Positions 35,800 to 44,440 are shown, counted from the first letter of the stretch. The stretch is 64,000 bases of DNA from Winogradskyella aurantia (GCF_002266855.1 NZ_NGJN01000003.1:186001-250000), one strand, 5' to 3'. Notes: generated from the letters alone by a model not told the origin. Translations and numbers: made by a program.

Positions 35800-36219
35800 T
35801 TATCCTTTAAAAGCTTCCTTAACGTGAGCACCGTCACAATAAGGTTTGTTGTGCGAGGCACCACAACGGCAAAAAGCCGTGGTTTTACTCTTAGTTTCTT
35901 CCGTTCCGTCTCGGTGGGTTACTTTTAAAGTGCCATACACTAATAAAGGTCCATTCTCCAAAACCTCAACTTTTGTTTCCATAGACTCAGCAGTTTTATC
36001 TTTTTCGTTATTCATATAATAGCCCAATGCGCCACTTGGACATTGTTTAACTTGTTTTACCAAGGCGCTGGTAGACGCTGCGTCAATCTTAATCCAAGGT
36101 TTTTCCTTAGGTTGAAAAACCTCCGGTAAACCATTGACACAAATAGCGGAATGTATACACTTTTCCGGCTCCCAAGTAATGGTAGCCTCACCATTGGAAT
36201 ACTCTTTTTGTTTTCCCAT
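35800..36219 (-). CDS. Fused (4Fe-4S) mono-cluster and CDGSH iron-sulfur domain protein
   Basis: Protein of 139 residues with two iron-sulfur modules. The N-terminal part (1-70) resembles the Fer4_19 / divergent mono-cluster ferredoxin domain, with cysteines in EKCIHSAIC and KQCPSGALGYY. The C-terminal part (about 85-139) is a CDGSH domain with the full ligand set C-x-C-x2-S-x3-P-x-C-D-G-A-H in FCRCGASHNKPYCDGAH, which binds a 2Fe-2S cluster through three Cys and one His. The role is unknown; electron transfer or redox sensing is likely. It is transcribed away from kynU, with 112 bases between the start codons. Confidence 0.88.
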   Translation of the reverse strand: MGKQKEYSNGEATITWEPEKCIHSAICVNGLPEVFQPKEKPWIKIDAASTSALVKQVKQCPSGALGYYMNNEKDKTAESMETKVEVLENGPLLVYGTLKVTHRDGTEETKSKTTAFCRCGASHNKPYCDGAHVKEAFKG

Positions 36220-36303
36220 TATTGATTCTTTTTTCTTAAATATACGAATTTATAGTGGACTTTTTTGTCAAAACAAAGCCTTTAAACCCTCATTTTAAAT
36301 CGT

Positions 36304-36311
36304 TATTTTTG
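36304..36311 (+). promoter_or_regulatory. -7 promoter element (TATTTTTG) for the kynurenine operon
   Basis: TAnnTTTG match 20 bases before the kynU TTG start. It is the only promoter-like element I see ahead of the kynU-kmo-amnD-amnC row. Confidence 0.45.
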
Positions 36312-36331
36312 TTTCACATCTTATAAATCGA

Positions 36332-37612
36332 TTGGAATTGATTACTTACAAAACAGGTTTAGATTTTGCTGTGCTACAAGATCGAGAAGACCCCTTATCG
36401 CATTACAGGTCAAAATTTCATATACCAAAGCACAGCGACGGAACAGACACCATTTATTTCTGTGGAAATTCTTTAGGTCTACAACCAAAATCAACCCAAT
36501 CTTATATAGACCAAGAACTAAAGGACTGGGCTGAACTCGGGGTTGAAGGACACGTGCACGGTACAAACCCTTGGTTATCCTACCATGAGCTGCTTACAGA
36601 TAATATGGCCCAGATTGTTGGAGCAAAACCTATTGAAGTGGTGGTGATGAATACCTTAACCACTAATTTACACCTTATGATGGTGTCATTTTATAAACCG
36701 ACCAAAACCCGTTATAAGATTCTGATTGAAGCAGATGCTTTTCCCTCTGATAAATATGCGGTGGAATCCCAGTTGAGACATCATGGATATGATGATAAGG
36801 AAGGTCTTTTATTATGGCATTCTAGGGTTGGTGAAGAATTAGCGCGCTATGAGGATTTAGAAAACATCATAAAAAACCATGGGCATGAAATAGCTTTGGT
36901 AATGATAGGTGGTGTTAACTACTATACAGGTCAGTTTTTTGACCTTAACCGCATAACAACATTAGGCCATGACCATGGCTGTATCGTTGGTTTTGATTGT
37001 GCACATGGTGCGGGAAATGTTAAGCTTAATTTACATCAATCCGGTGCTGATTTTGCTATTTGGTGTACCTACAAATACCTTAATTCCGGGCCTGGAAGTC
37101 TAAGTGGTGTTTTTGTTCATGAACGCCATGCGTATGACAACAAACTGAATCGCTTTACGGGTTGGTGGAGCCATAATAAAGAAACCCGTTTTAAGATGCG
37201 AGATGATTTTGATTTACTACCCGGTGCCGAAGGTTGGCAATTGAGCAATCCTCCGATTCTTTCCATGGCTGCCATAAAAGCCTCCTTAGATATGTTTGGT
37301 GAGGCTGGGATGGATAATCTCATTACTAAATCTCGAAAATTAACGGGTTACTTTGAATTTCTTCTGAACGAACTCAAAAACGACAATATAAAAATCATTA
37401 CACCTTCCCAACCAGGTGAACGTGGTTGTCAATTATCCATACAGGTTAAAAATGCTAATAAAAATCTGCATCAAAAACTTACAGAAGCTGGAATAATAAG
37501 TGATTGGCGCGAACCAGACGTCATTAGATGTGCTCCTGTACCTCTGTACAATTCCTTTAAAGATGTTTATACTATGGTAGAACGGTTAAAAATTATTCTA
37601 AATGCTCAATAA
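36332..37612 (+). CDS. kynU: Kynureninase
   Basis: PLP enzyme of 426 residues that hydrolyses kynurenine or 3-hydroxykynurenine to anthranilate or 3-hydroxyanthranilate plus alanine. Family signatures are visible: FCGNSLGLQPKS near the N terminus, VGFDCAHGAGNV and the PLP lysine in WCTYKYLNSGPGSL. The ending RCAPVPLYNSFKDV contacts the substrate carboxylate. The start is TTG at 36332; a second TTG follows two codons later. It overlaps kmo by 11 bases. Together with Kmo it produces 3-hydroxyanthranilate for the downstream ring-cleavage genes. Confidence 0.95.
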   Translation: MELITYKTGLDFAVLQDREDPLSHYRSKFHIPKHSDGTDTIYFCGNSLGLQPKSTQSYIDQELKDWAELGVEGHVHGTNPWLSYHELLTDNMAQIVGAKPIEVVVMNTLTTNLHLMMVSFYKPTKTRYKILIEADAFPSDKYAVESQLRHHGYDDKEGLLLWHSRVGEELARYEDLENIIKNHGHEIALVMIGGVNYYTGQFFDLNRITTLGHDHGCIVGFDCAHGAGNVKLNLHQSGADFAIWCTYKYLNSGPGSLSGVFVHERHAYDNKLNRFTGWWSHNKETRFKMRDDFDLLPGAEGWQLSNPPILSMAAIKASLDMFGEAGMDNLITKSRKLTGYFEFLLNELKNDNIKIITPSQPGERGCQLSIQVKNANKNLHQKLTEAGIISDWREPDVIRCAPVPLYNSFKDVYTMVERLKIILNAQ

Positions 37613-39002
37613 ACAACAAAATATACTTATCATAGGTGCAGGATTATGTGGCAGCCTTTTAGCTCTGCGATTGGCCCAGCGCGGCTACAATGTAACTGTC
37701 TATGAAATGCGGCCCGATTTAAGAAAGACTGATATTTCTGCTGGTCGCTCTATTAATCTAGCTTTCTCTGACCGTGGCAATAAAGGTATAAAACTCGTGG
37801 GTCTAGAAGATAAAGTAAGGCCGCTGTGTATACCTATGAACGGTAGAATGCTTCACGACAGAGATGGTAAAACGGTTTTATCCAATTACAGTGGTCGGGC
37901 GCACGAATATATCAATTCCATTTCTAGAGGAGGACTTAATGCCTTACTCTTGGACGAAGCAGAGAAACACAACAATGTCACCATTCATTTCAATAAAAAA
38001 TGTAAGTCCGTTAATTTTGAAAAGACAACAGCCTATTTTATAGACACTTTAGACAGTACTGAATTTATTGAGGATGCCGATTGCATTATAGCCACTGATG
38101 GCGCAGGATCTGCCTTACGACAAAGCTATTTTCTGGAACGTAAGTTTCTGTTTAGTTTTTCTCAAGAGTGGCTTACCCACGGCTACAAGGAGTTATCTAT
38201 ATTACCAGAAAAAAACGGTGGTTATAAGACTTATAAAAATGCACTTCACATTTGGCCACGAGGTGACTTCATGGTCATAGCCCTACCAAATTTAGATGGT
38301 AGTTTTACCGTAACCTTGTTTTTAAGTTATGATGAGGGCGAATACAATTTTAATAATCTGACGACACCTGAAATCGTCATCGAATTCTTTCAGAAAGAAT
38401 TTCCTGATGCTCTGGAACTAATGCCAAATTTGGTAGAGGATTTCTTCGAAAACCCCACAGCACCCCTAGGTACCGTAAAATGTTCACCCTGGCATTATAA
38501 AGGTAATACCTTGTTAATGGGGGATTCGGCACACGCTATTGTACCTTTTTATGGTCAAGGCATGAATGCCTCTTTTGAAGATGTCGTAGAATTTGATGCC
38601 GTTTTAGATACACATGAAGGTGATTGGGAAACTATTTTTACTGAATACGAAAAGCGTCGTAAAAAAGATACAGATGCCATCGCTGACCTTGCCATAGATA
38701 ATTTCCATGAAATGAAAGACCATGTAGGTCAGGCTATTTTTCAAGAAAAACGAAAAATTGAAATGGCTCTTGAGAAAGAATTTCCAGAAGACTATGCCTC
38801 AAAATATAGTTTAGTCACCTTCAATGAGCATATTGGTTATCGCGAAGCCATGCTAAGAGGACGAGCACAAGATAAAGCCATATTGAATATGCTATCGGAT
38901 GGAGTTATTTCTGCAGATGATAACATTAAGGATATTTTAGTCAAAGTAAAAACCGAAACCAAAGCAATTTTAGAAGACGATAAAATTGCAGGATTACACT
39001 AA
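37602..39002 (+). CDS. kmo: Kynurenine 3-monooxygenase
   Basis: FAD monooxygenase of 466 residues that hydroxylates kynurenine to 3-hydroxykynurenine with NADPH and O2. The FAD-binding Rossmann motif is [19 protein letters not shown], followed by the Glu in YEMRPD. The second FAD motif is [21 protein letters not shown]. Substrate-side segments [10 protein letters not shown] and [10 protein letters not shown] are those of KMO. The hydrophobic C terminus that anchors eukaryotic KMO is absent, as in other bacterial forms. It is coupled to kynU by an 11-base overlap and followed by the RidA-type deaminase after 5 bases. Confidence 0.95.
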   Translation: MLNKQQNILIIGAGLCGSLLALRLAQRGYNVTVYEMRPDLRKTDISAGRSINLAFSDRGNKGIKLVGLEDKVRPLCIPMNGRMLHDRDGKTVLSNYSGRAHEYINSISRGGLNALLLDEAEKHNNVTIHFNKKCKSVNFEKTTAYFIDTLDSTEFIEDADCIIATDGAGSALRQSYFLERKFLFSFSQEWLTHGYKELSILPEKNGGYKTYKNALHIWPRGDFMVIALPNLDGSFTVTLFLSYDEGEYNFNNLTTPEIVIEFFQKEFPDALELMPNLVEDFFENPTAPLGTVKCSPWHYKGNTLLMGDSAHAIVPFYGQGMNASFEDVVEFDAVLDTHEGDWETIFTEYEKRRKKDTDAIADLAIDNFHEMKDHVGQAIFQEKRKIEMALEKEFPEDYASKYSLVTFNEHIGYREAMLRGRAQDKAILNMLSDGVISADDNIKDILVKVKTETKAILEDDKIAGLH

Positions 39003-39007
39003 CTCAT

Positions 39008-39412
39008 ATGAATGATAAAATAGTTACACCAAGAGGAGCTTATCCACATGTTAAACAAGTAGGTGATTTCATTTTTGTCTCAGGCACTAGCTCACGAAGA
39101 CCAGATAATAGCATTGCAGGGGTTGATATTATAGATAACATGGGTACAAAAAAACTCAATGCATATACCCAAACCAAAGAAGTCTTAAAAAACATAGAGA
39201 AAAACTTATCAAAACTTGGTGCAACACTCAAAGATGTCGTTGATGTCACCTCATTTTTAGTCAACATGAATGACTTTGCGGATTACAATAAAGCCTATGC
39301 AGAGTTCTTCGACAAAGAAACGGGACCAACACGCACAACGGTTGCTGTTCACCAATTACCACATCCAGATTTAGTAATTGAAATTAAGGTTATGGCGTAT
39401 AAAAAATCCTAA
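39008..39412 (+). CDS. amnD: RidA-family 2-aminomuconate deaminase
   Basis: Protein of 134 residues of the YjgF/YER057c/UK114 (RidA) fold. The N terminus [11 protein letters not shown]-type pattern ([14 protein letters not shown]) and [10 protein letters not shown] match the 2-aminomuconate deaminases of the nitrobenzene and anthranilate pathways rather than general RidA proteins. The conserved Arg-Thr region ([13 protein letters not shown]) is present. The expected reaction is 2-aminomuconate to 4-oxalocrotonate plus ammonia. It lies between kmo and the semialdehyde dehydrogenase, which makes its substrate, in a compact operon. Confidence 0.9.
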   Translation: MNDKIVTPRGAYPHVKQVGDFIFVSGTSSRRPDNSIAGVDIIDNMGTKKLNAYTQTKEVLKNIEKNLSKLGATLKDVVDVTSFLVNMNDFADYNKAYAEFFDKETGPTRTTVAVHQLPHPDLVIEIKVMAYKKS

Positions 39413-39413
39413 T

Positions 39414-40853
39414 TTGAAAATTACAAACTACATAAACGGTAATTTCCACAATCCAATTGAAGATAATTGGATAGACAACTACAATCCATCCGATGGTACA
39501 GTTTATGGACAAATACCCAATTCATCAAAGGAAGATGTTGAAAACGCCTATATCGCTGCAAAATCAACATTTCCAAGTTGGTCTCAAACTACCTTTGAGG
39601 AACGTAGCAGAATTCTAATAAAAATCTCTGAGCTACTAGAGGCCAATCTAGAGCGTTTTGCCGAAGCAGAAAGTAAAGACAACGGTAAACCGGTTTCTTT
39701 AGCTAAATCTGTTGACATTCCAAGAGCAGCTAGTAATTTTCGGTTTTTCGGCAATGCCATAACACAATTTACAAGTGAGAGTCATGAATCTGTTGGACAA
39801 GATGCTATTAACTACACTTTGAGGCAACCTATTGGTGTTGTGGGCTGTATTTCTCCTTGGAACCTTCCACTCTACCTATTTACATGGAAAATAGCACCAG
39901 CCATTGCAGCGGGGAATTGTGTAGTAGCAAAACCCAGTGAAGTCACACCAATGACAGCATATTTATTAGGAGAAATTTGTAATGAAGCTGGCCTACCAAA
40001 AGGGGTCTTAAATATTGTTCATGGCCTGGGCTCCACAACAGGTCAAGCCATTATCGAGCATCCAGACATCAAAGCCATTAGTTTTACAGGGGGCACGGCA
40101 ACAGGAGCACATATTGCAAAAGTTGCCGCTCCTATGTTTAAAAAACTATCCTTAGAACTAGGGGGTAAAAACCCCAATATCATTTTCGCAGATTGTGATT
40201 ATGAAGATATGCTCCAAACTACGGTTCGCTCGTCTTTTGCAAATCAAGGGCAGATTTGCCTGTGCGGAAGTCGAATTTTTGTAGAAGCTTCTATATACGA
40301 CAAATTCAAAACCGATTTTGTAGCCAAGGTAAAAGGCCTTAAAGTTGGACATCCCTCTGATACAGACACCAATATTGGTGCTTTAGTATCGCAACAGCAT
40401 CTTAACAAAGTCAAAGACTATATACAAATTGCCAAAGATGAAAACGCAACTGTGTTATGCGGTGGAAATGAAGTAATTGTAAAAGGTTTTGAGCATGGCT
40501 ATTACTTAGAACCTACAGTTCTTGAAGTTCCAACTGATGACTGTCGCGTAAACCAAGAAGAAATTTTTGGTCCTGTGGTCACCGTCATGCCCTTTAATAC
40601 TGAGAATGATGTATTACAAATGGCAAACAAAGTTAAATACGGCCTCTCAGCGACGCTTTGGACAAACGATTTAAAACGCACCATGCATATGAGCAATAAA
40701 TTACAGGCCGGAATTGTTTGGGTGAACACTTGGATGCTACGCGATTTAAGAACCCCTTTTGGAGGTGTAAAAGATTCTGGTGTTGGTCGAGAAGGCGGTT
40801 TTGAAGCTTTACGTTTTTTTACGGAAGCTAAAAACGTGTGTATTAAATATTAA
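39414..40853 (+). CDS. amnC: 2-aminomuconate-6-semialdehyde dehydrogenase
   Basis: NAD-dependent aldehyde dehydrogenase of about 479 residues. The catalytic Cys lies in SFANQGQICLCGSRIF, the general-base Glu in LSLELGGKNPN, and the NAD-binding FTGGTATGAHIAK region is present. By context it oxidises 2-aminomuconate semialdehyde to 2-aminomuconate, the step before the deaminase encoded just upstream. I place the start at TTG 39414, giving MKITNYINGNFHNP, one base after the deaminase stop. A longer in-frame reading from 39378 would overlap the deaminase gene. Confidence 0.92.
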   Translation: MKITNYINGNFHNPIEDNWIDNYNPSDGTVYGQIPNSSKEDVENAYIAAKSTFPSWSQTTFEERSRILIKISELLEANLERFAEAESKDNGKPVSLAKSVDIPRAASNFRFFGNAITQFTSESHESVGQDAINYTLRQPIGVVGCISPWNLPLYLFTWKIAPAIAAGNCVVAKPSEVTPMTAYLLGEICNEAGLPKGVLNIVHGLGSTTGQAIIEHPDIKAISFTGGTATGAHIAKVAAPMFKKLSLELGGKNPNIIFADCDYEDMLQTTVRSSFANQGQICLCGSRIFVEASIYDKFKTDFVAKVKGLKVGHPSDTDTNIGALVSQQHLNKVKDYIQIAKDENATVLCGGNEVIVKGFEHGYYLEPTVLEVPTDDCRVNQEEIFGPVVTVMPFNTENDVLQMANKVKYGLSATLWTNDLKRTMHMSNKLQAGIVWVNTWMLRDLRTPFGGVKDSGVGREGGFEALRFFTEAKNVCIKY

Positions 40854-40969
40854 AGTAATGGATTATACTGAACTTGTTTCAGCATCTATAACATCAGAAT
40901 ATTAATTAACGTCATTCTAAATGAGATTAAGAATGATATAAAACAGATATCTGTTAAGCAGTACATATT

Positions 40970-41740
40970 ATGGACTTAGAACTCAATAATAAAAATGCCT
41001 TGGTAGGCGGAAGCACTCAGGGCATTGGGAAAGCCACAGCTTTTGCTTTGGCAAAAGAAGGTGTGAACATAACGCTAATTGCTCGCAATGAAGATAAATT
41101 AAAAGAGGTTTTAACTGAACTGCCCAAAGATAGGAAACACGGTTATATAGTAGCTGACTTTAGCAACCCGGATAATCTTAAAAAACAGCTCGGTCATAAG
41201 GGCAATTTTCACATCCTTGTTAATAACACGGGTGGGCCAAAAAGTGGATTGATTCAATCCGCTGCACCTGAGGAATTCAGAAATGCGTTTAACATGCATG
41301 TAATTTGCAATCAAATACTGGTACAACATTCATTGGATTACATGAAATCTGAGGGTTTTGGTCGTATTATCAATATCATTTCTACTTCAGTTAAGGAACC
41401 TATTCCTGGCCTCGGGGTAAGTAATACCATAAGAAATGCTGTGGCTAATTGGGCCAAGACCCTGGCTGGCGAATTAGCGTCTTTTGGAATTACCGTGAAC
41501 AATGTGCTGCCTGGATTCACTGATACTGCTAGGTTAGATCAAATCATAAAAATTAAAGCTGAGCGCGAGGGTACAACTCAGGCAGAAATGGCTGAGATTA
41601 TGAAAGGTTATGTGCCCGCTAAACGTTTTGGGAAGGCCCAAGAATTAGCAGACGCTATAACATTTTTGGCAAGTGCAAAAGCCAGCTATATAAATGGAAT
41701 TAATTTACCTGTTGATGGTGGACGAACAAAATCTTTGTAA
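40970..41740 (+). CDS. SDR-fold protein lacking the catalytic Tyr-Lys pair
   Basis: Short-chain dehydrogenase/reductase fold of 256 residues. The cofactor-binding GGSTQGIGKATA and NNTGG motifs and Ser138 (NIIST) are present. At the YxxxK site the sequence is SNTIR, with Ser151 and Arg155 in place of Tyr and Lys. The rest of the helix (AVANWAKTLA) and the C-terminal PVDGGRTKSL are normal. This is the atypical SN-x-x-R branch of the SDRs. It may bind NAD(P) without classic reduction, or use another mechanism. It sits inside the kynurenine cluster, 116 bases after the dehydrogenase gene, and its role there is unknown. Confidence 0.85.
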   Translation: MDLELNNKNALVGGSTQGIGKATAFALAKEGVNITLIARNEDKLKEVLTELPKDRKHGYIVADFSNPDNLKKQLGHKGNFHILVNNTGGPKSGLIQSAAPEEFRNAFNMHVICNQILVQHSLDYMKSEGFGRIINIISTSVKEPIPGLGVSNTIRNAVANWAKTLAGELASFGITVNNVLPGFTDTARLDQIIKIKAEREGTTQAEMAEIMKGYVPAKRFGKAQELADAITFLASAKASYINGINLPVDGGRTKSL

Positions 41741-41775
41741 CTTTATAGTAATGATCAATACTAAAAATCAGTGTT

Positions 41776-42309
41776 ATGCCTAAATTACATCCTCCAATAA
41801 ACTTTAAAGCTTGGATTGAAGAAAATCGTCACTTATTAAAACCGCCTGTGGGGAATAAAGTGGTTTGGAAGGACGGCGATTTTATAGTCATGGTTGTTGG
41901 CGGACCAAATAGCCGTAAAGATTACCACTATAATGAAACACCAGAATTTTTTTACCAGATAGAAGGTGATATTGTTTTAAAAGTCATAGAAAATGGTGAA
42001 CCTAAGGACATTCATATTAAAGAAGGTGACATTTTTCTATTGCCTCCAAAAGTTCCTCATTCCCCACAGCGCGGAGCTAATACTGTAGGATTAGTTATAG
42101 AATATCCTAGAGAAAAAGGAGTTAAGGATGCACTACTTTGGTTTTGCGAAAATTGTACCACCAAATTATATGAAGAGGACTTTACTTTAGAGAATATAGA
42201 AACGGATATGCCAGCTATTTTTGATAAATATTATGGTGACAAAAGTAAACGCAGGTGTCCAAATTGTGGTGAAGTAATGCAACCACCTCAAAAAGTGAAA
42301 GCAGACTAA
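41776..42309 (+). CDS. nbaC: 3-hydroxyanthranilate 3,4-dioxygenase
   Basis: Cupin-fold Fe(II) dioxygenase of 177 residues that opens the ring of 3-hydroxyanthranilate to 2-amino-3-carboxymuconate semialdehyde. The iron ligands are visible: His in RKDYHYNETPEF, Glu in the same segment and His in PPKVPHSPQR. The C-terminal rubredoxin-like second iron site of the bacterial enzymes is present as two CxxC pairs (CENC and CPNC). It lies 35 bases after the SDR-like gene and 28 bases before the decarboxylase gene, which removes its product. Confidence 0.96.
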   Translation: MPKLHPPINFKAWIEENRHLLKPPVGNKVVWKDGDFIVMVVGGPNSRKDYHYNETPEFFYQIEGDIVLKVIENGEPKDIHIKEGDIFLLPPKVPHSPQRGANTVGLVIEYPREKGVKDALLWFCENCTTKLYEEDFTLENIETDMPAIFDKYYGDKSKRRCPNCGEVMQPPQKVKAD

Positions 42310-42320
42310 TTTAAAAAGAG

Positions 42321-42337
42321 CCTGAAACTATTTCAGG
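42321..42337. promoter_or_regulatory. Hairpin abutting the ACMSD start codon
   Basis: CCTGAAA (42321-42327) pairs with TTTCAGG (42331-42337) around a 3-base loop and ends at the base before the ATG at 42338. There is no T-tract, so it is not a standard terminator. The left flank AAAAAGAG has no partner on the right. It could modulate translation of the decarboxylase or mark an RNA-processing site. Confidence 0.4.
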
Positions 42338-43432
42338 ATGATGACAATGGGCAAACGTAAACTTAGAATTAATGGTCACTCCCACCTCCTTCCTTATCCT
42401 GAGGACATCCCTCAATTTATGGTTGAAAAGGGCATATTTTGGGTGGATAAGGACAGAAAATTTATGCTTCAAAAAGACTGGAATAGACCCATTACAGATT
42501 CTAGTTTTTTTCTTGAAGAAAAGTTAGAATGGATGGCTCATTTTAAGATTGACCATGCCGTAGTCCTTAATTTATCACAACTCTACGGCAATGGACTCCG
42601 ACTCGAAGAAATGAAGCAGGCCTTACGATTTCAAAATGATTTTAATGCCAAAATTCAACGCGAAAATCCAAGTAAGTTTACCTGTGGATTTGTTGTGCAT
42701 CCTGGCTTTGTTAGAGGAGCCTGTTGGGAAATTGAACGATGTGTTGAAGAACTAGGTATGCGCTTGTTGTGCCTACCCACCCACTATATGGACACCATAG
42801 GTACTTGGAGATGTATTTTTGATGAAGAAAATGAGCCGATTTTTGAACTGGCTAATAAATATAATTTAGCTGTGGAGATTCATCCCTATGACGGCGAAAA
42901 ATTTATAAAACTACAAAATACATCCTGGCGATTTCATTTGATATGGATGCTAGCGCAATGTGCCGATGCATATCATTTTCTTACACTTCTTGGTTATTAT
43001 GAAAAATACCCCAATATGCGTGTTTGTTTTGCGCATGGCGGTCAATTAGCACAAATCAATCTAGGTCGACGCATCCAAGGATTTGATGGGAGGCCCGATT
43101 TATTTGAAGGCATGAAACATCCACGAAAGGCTGTGGGTCATAAAAACATATTTTTTGACACCTTAGTGCACGATACCGGCTCCTTGGAACTGCTCATAAA
43201 AAATCAGACCTCATCTCAGGTCATAATGGGCCTAGATGACCCTTACCCTTTAGGAGAAATGGAAAGTGCGGTGCAATCGTCCTATCCTGGAAAGATTTTA
43301 GATCTAGCCGTTGAACGGGATATTATCACCGAGGCTGAAAAAGATGCCATTTGGGAAGATAATATTCTTCAGTGGCTTTGTGGGGATGATGAAGATGCCA
43401 AGTCCAAACTTGTGAAAAGAATACTCAGCTAA
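42338..43432 (+). CDS. nbaD: 2-amino-3-carboxymuconate-6-semialdehyde decarboxylase (ACMSD)
   Basis: Amidohydrolase-superfamily metal-dependent decarboxylase of about 364 residues. It converts ACMS to 2-aminomuconate semialdehyde and so diverts carbon away from quinolinate. Metal ligands are visible: H-x-H in NGHSHLLPYP, His in VEIHPYD, His in CFAHGGQLAQINLG and Asp in IMGLDDPYPLG. The segment RIQGFDGRPDLF is typical of ACMSD. Three ATG codons occur near the start (42338, 42341, 42347), and the last gives MGKRKLRINGHSH. The stop shares a base with the O-methyltransferase start. Confidence 0.93.
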   Translation: MMTMGKRKLRINGHSHLLPYPEDIPQFMVEKGIFWVDKDRKFMLQKDWNRPITDSSFFLEEKLEWMAHFKIDHAVVLNLSQLYGNGLRLEEMKQALRFQNDFNAKIQRENPSKFTCGFVVHPGFVRGACWEIERCVEELGMRLLCLPTHYMDTIGTWRCIFDEENEPIFELANKYNLAVEIHPYDGEKFIKLQNTSWRFHLIWMLAQCADAYHFLTLLGYYEKYPNMRVCFAHGGQLAQINLGRRIQGFDGRPDLFEGMKHPRKAVGHKNIFFDTLVHDTGSLELLIKNQTSSQVIMGLDDPYPLGEMESAVQSSYPGKILDLAVERDIITEAEKDAIWEDNILQWLCGDDEDAKSKLVKRILS

Positions 43433-44079
43433 TGCACTTCTTGCCAGAGCAACTTGATAATTACATTGTTTCACATTCTGAAGCAGAGCCTAAACTACTT
43501 CAACAATTAACCAGAGAGACTTATCAAAAGGTTTTACAACCTATTATGCTCAGCGGACCCTATCAAGGTCGGGTTTTGAGTATGATTTCTAAAATAGTAA
43601 GGCCAAAAACTATTCTAGAGCTCGGTACATTTACTGGTTATTCCACACTATGTTTGGCAGAAGGGCTTCAGAAGGACGGTACAATCGATACCGTAGACAT
43701 AAATGAAGAGTTAGTGGATTTTCAGCGCAAGTACTTTAACCTGTCGGGTTATGGCTCTAAAATCACCCAACACGTCGGTAATGCCATTGATATTATACCC
43801 ACTTTGAATAAGGGCTTCGACCTTATTTTTATTGACGCCGACAAACCTAATTATTGCCATTACTTTCATCTAGTTATAGATAAATTAAAACAAGGTGGCG
43901 TTCTTTTAAGTGATAATGTTCTTTGGCATGGAAAAGTAATTGAGCCCCTTGAAGAAAAAGACCTTTCAACAAAGGCTTTATTGGATTTCAACACACTACT
44001 AAGCACGGACAAGCGTCTGGAAACGGTTATGCTCCCTATTCGCGATGGTCTTACGCTAAGCAGAAAAAAAGAATTATAG
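43432..44079 (+). CDS. Class I O-methyltransferase, caffeoyl-CoA/catechol type
   Basis: Metal-dependent O-methyltransferase of 215 residues. The SAM motif is LELGTFTGYSTLCLAEGL, and the metal/catechol-binding motif is IDADKPNY, followed by SDNVLWHG. Members of this group methylate vicinal hydroxyls (catechols, caffeoyl-CoA) or similar aromatic diols. The gene is translationally coupled to ACMSD (TAATG), so an aromatic kynurenine-pathway metabolite is a possible substrate. It could also be unrelated housekeeping. Its last 6 bases overlap the end of convergent tatA. Confidence 0.85.
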   Translation: MHFLPEQLDNYIVSHSEAEPKLLQQLTRETYQKVLQPIMLSGPYQGRVLSMISKIVRPKTILELGTFTGYSTLCLAEGLQKDGTIDTVDINEELVDFQRKYFNLSGYGSKITQHVGNAIDIIPTLNKGFDLIFIDADKPNYCHYFHLVIDKLKQGGVLLSDNVLWHGKVIEPLEEKDLSTKALLDFNTLLSTDKRLETVMLPIRDGLTLSRKKEL

Positions 44080-44364
44080 TTTACGTTTTAAGGAACCCGT
44101 GAAGTCTTCAAGGTCGTCTTTGACCTTATTTATTTCATCTTGTATTTCTTTAGTCACCTCGTCAGAATCAATATTATTTTCATGAGCGCTTTTGGTAACT
44201 TCATGTTTTATATCGTTGGTGGCATCCCTTAATACGCGCATACCTTTGCCAAGACCTCTTGCTATGTCTGGAATTTTATCTGCACCAAAAACCAGTACCA
44301 CAATAAATAGCACAAACAGTACTTCGGTACCTCCTATAAATAATATTGTTACTAGCTGTATCAC
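44074..44364 (-). CDS. tatA: Twin-arginine translocase subunit TatA/TatE
   Basis: Protein of 96 residues with a single N-terminal transmembrane helix (about 10-27), the conserved Phe-Gly hinge (VFGADKIPDIARGLGKG), an amphipathic helix (about 33-55) and an acidic coiled C terminus. It forms the pore of the Tat pathway for folded proteins. The start is GTG at 44362-44364; no usable ATG lies in the helix region. A -7 element ends 4 bases ahead of it. TatC is not in the window. The gene overlaps the O-methyltransferase by 6 bases, tail to tail. Confidence 0.93.
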   Translation of the reverse strand: MIQLVTILFIGGTEVLFVLFIVVLVFGADKIPDIARGLGKGMRVLRDATNDIKHEVTKSAHENNIDSDEVTKEIQDEINKVKDDLEDFTGSLKRKL

Positions 44365-44368
44365 GTTA

Positions 44369-44376
44369 CAAATATA
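44369..44376 (-). promoter_or_regulatory. -7 promoter element (TATATTTG) for tatA
   Basis: Minus-strand TATATTTG matches TAnnTTTG and ends 4 bases before the GTG start, so the tatA transcript would be leaderless or nearly so. Confidence 0.45.
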
Positions 44377-44392
44377 GAGCGACTTGGTTGAT

Positions 44393-44420
44393 AAAAAAAG
44401 CCGACTTCAAAAAGTCGGCT
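44393..44420 (-). terminator. Rho-independent terminator after the M1 peptidase gene
   Basis: AGCCGACTT (44399-44407) pairs with AAGTCGGCT (44412-44420) around a 4-base loop. On the minus strand it is followed by a T-tract (44393-44398). It closes the four-gene row 48974 to 44441. Confidence 0.9.
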
Positions 44421-44440
44421 AAATTTTATAGTCTACTCGT

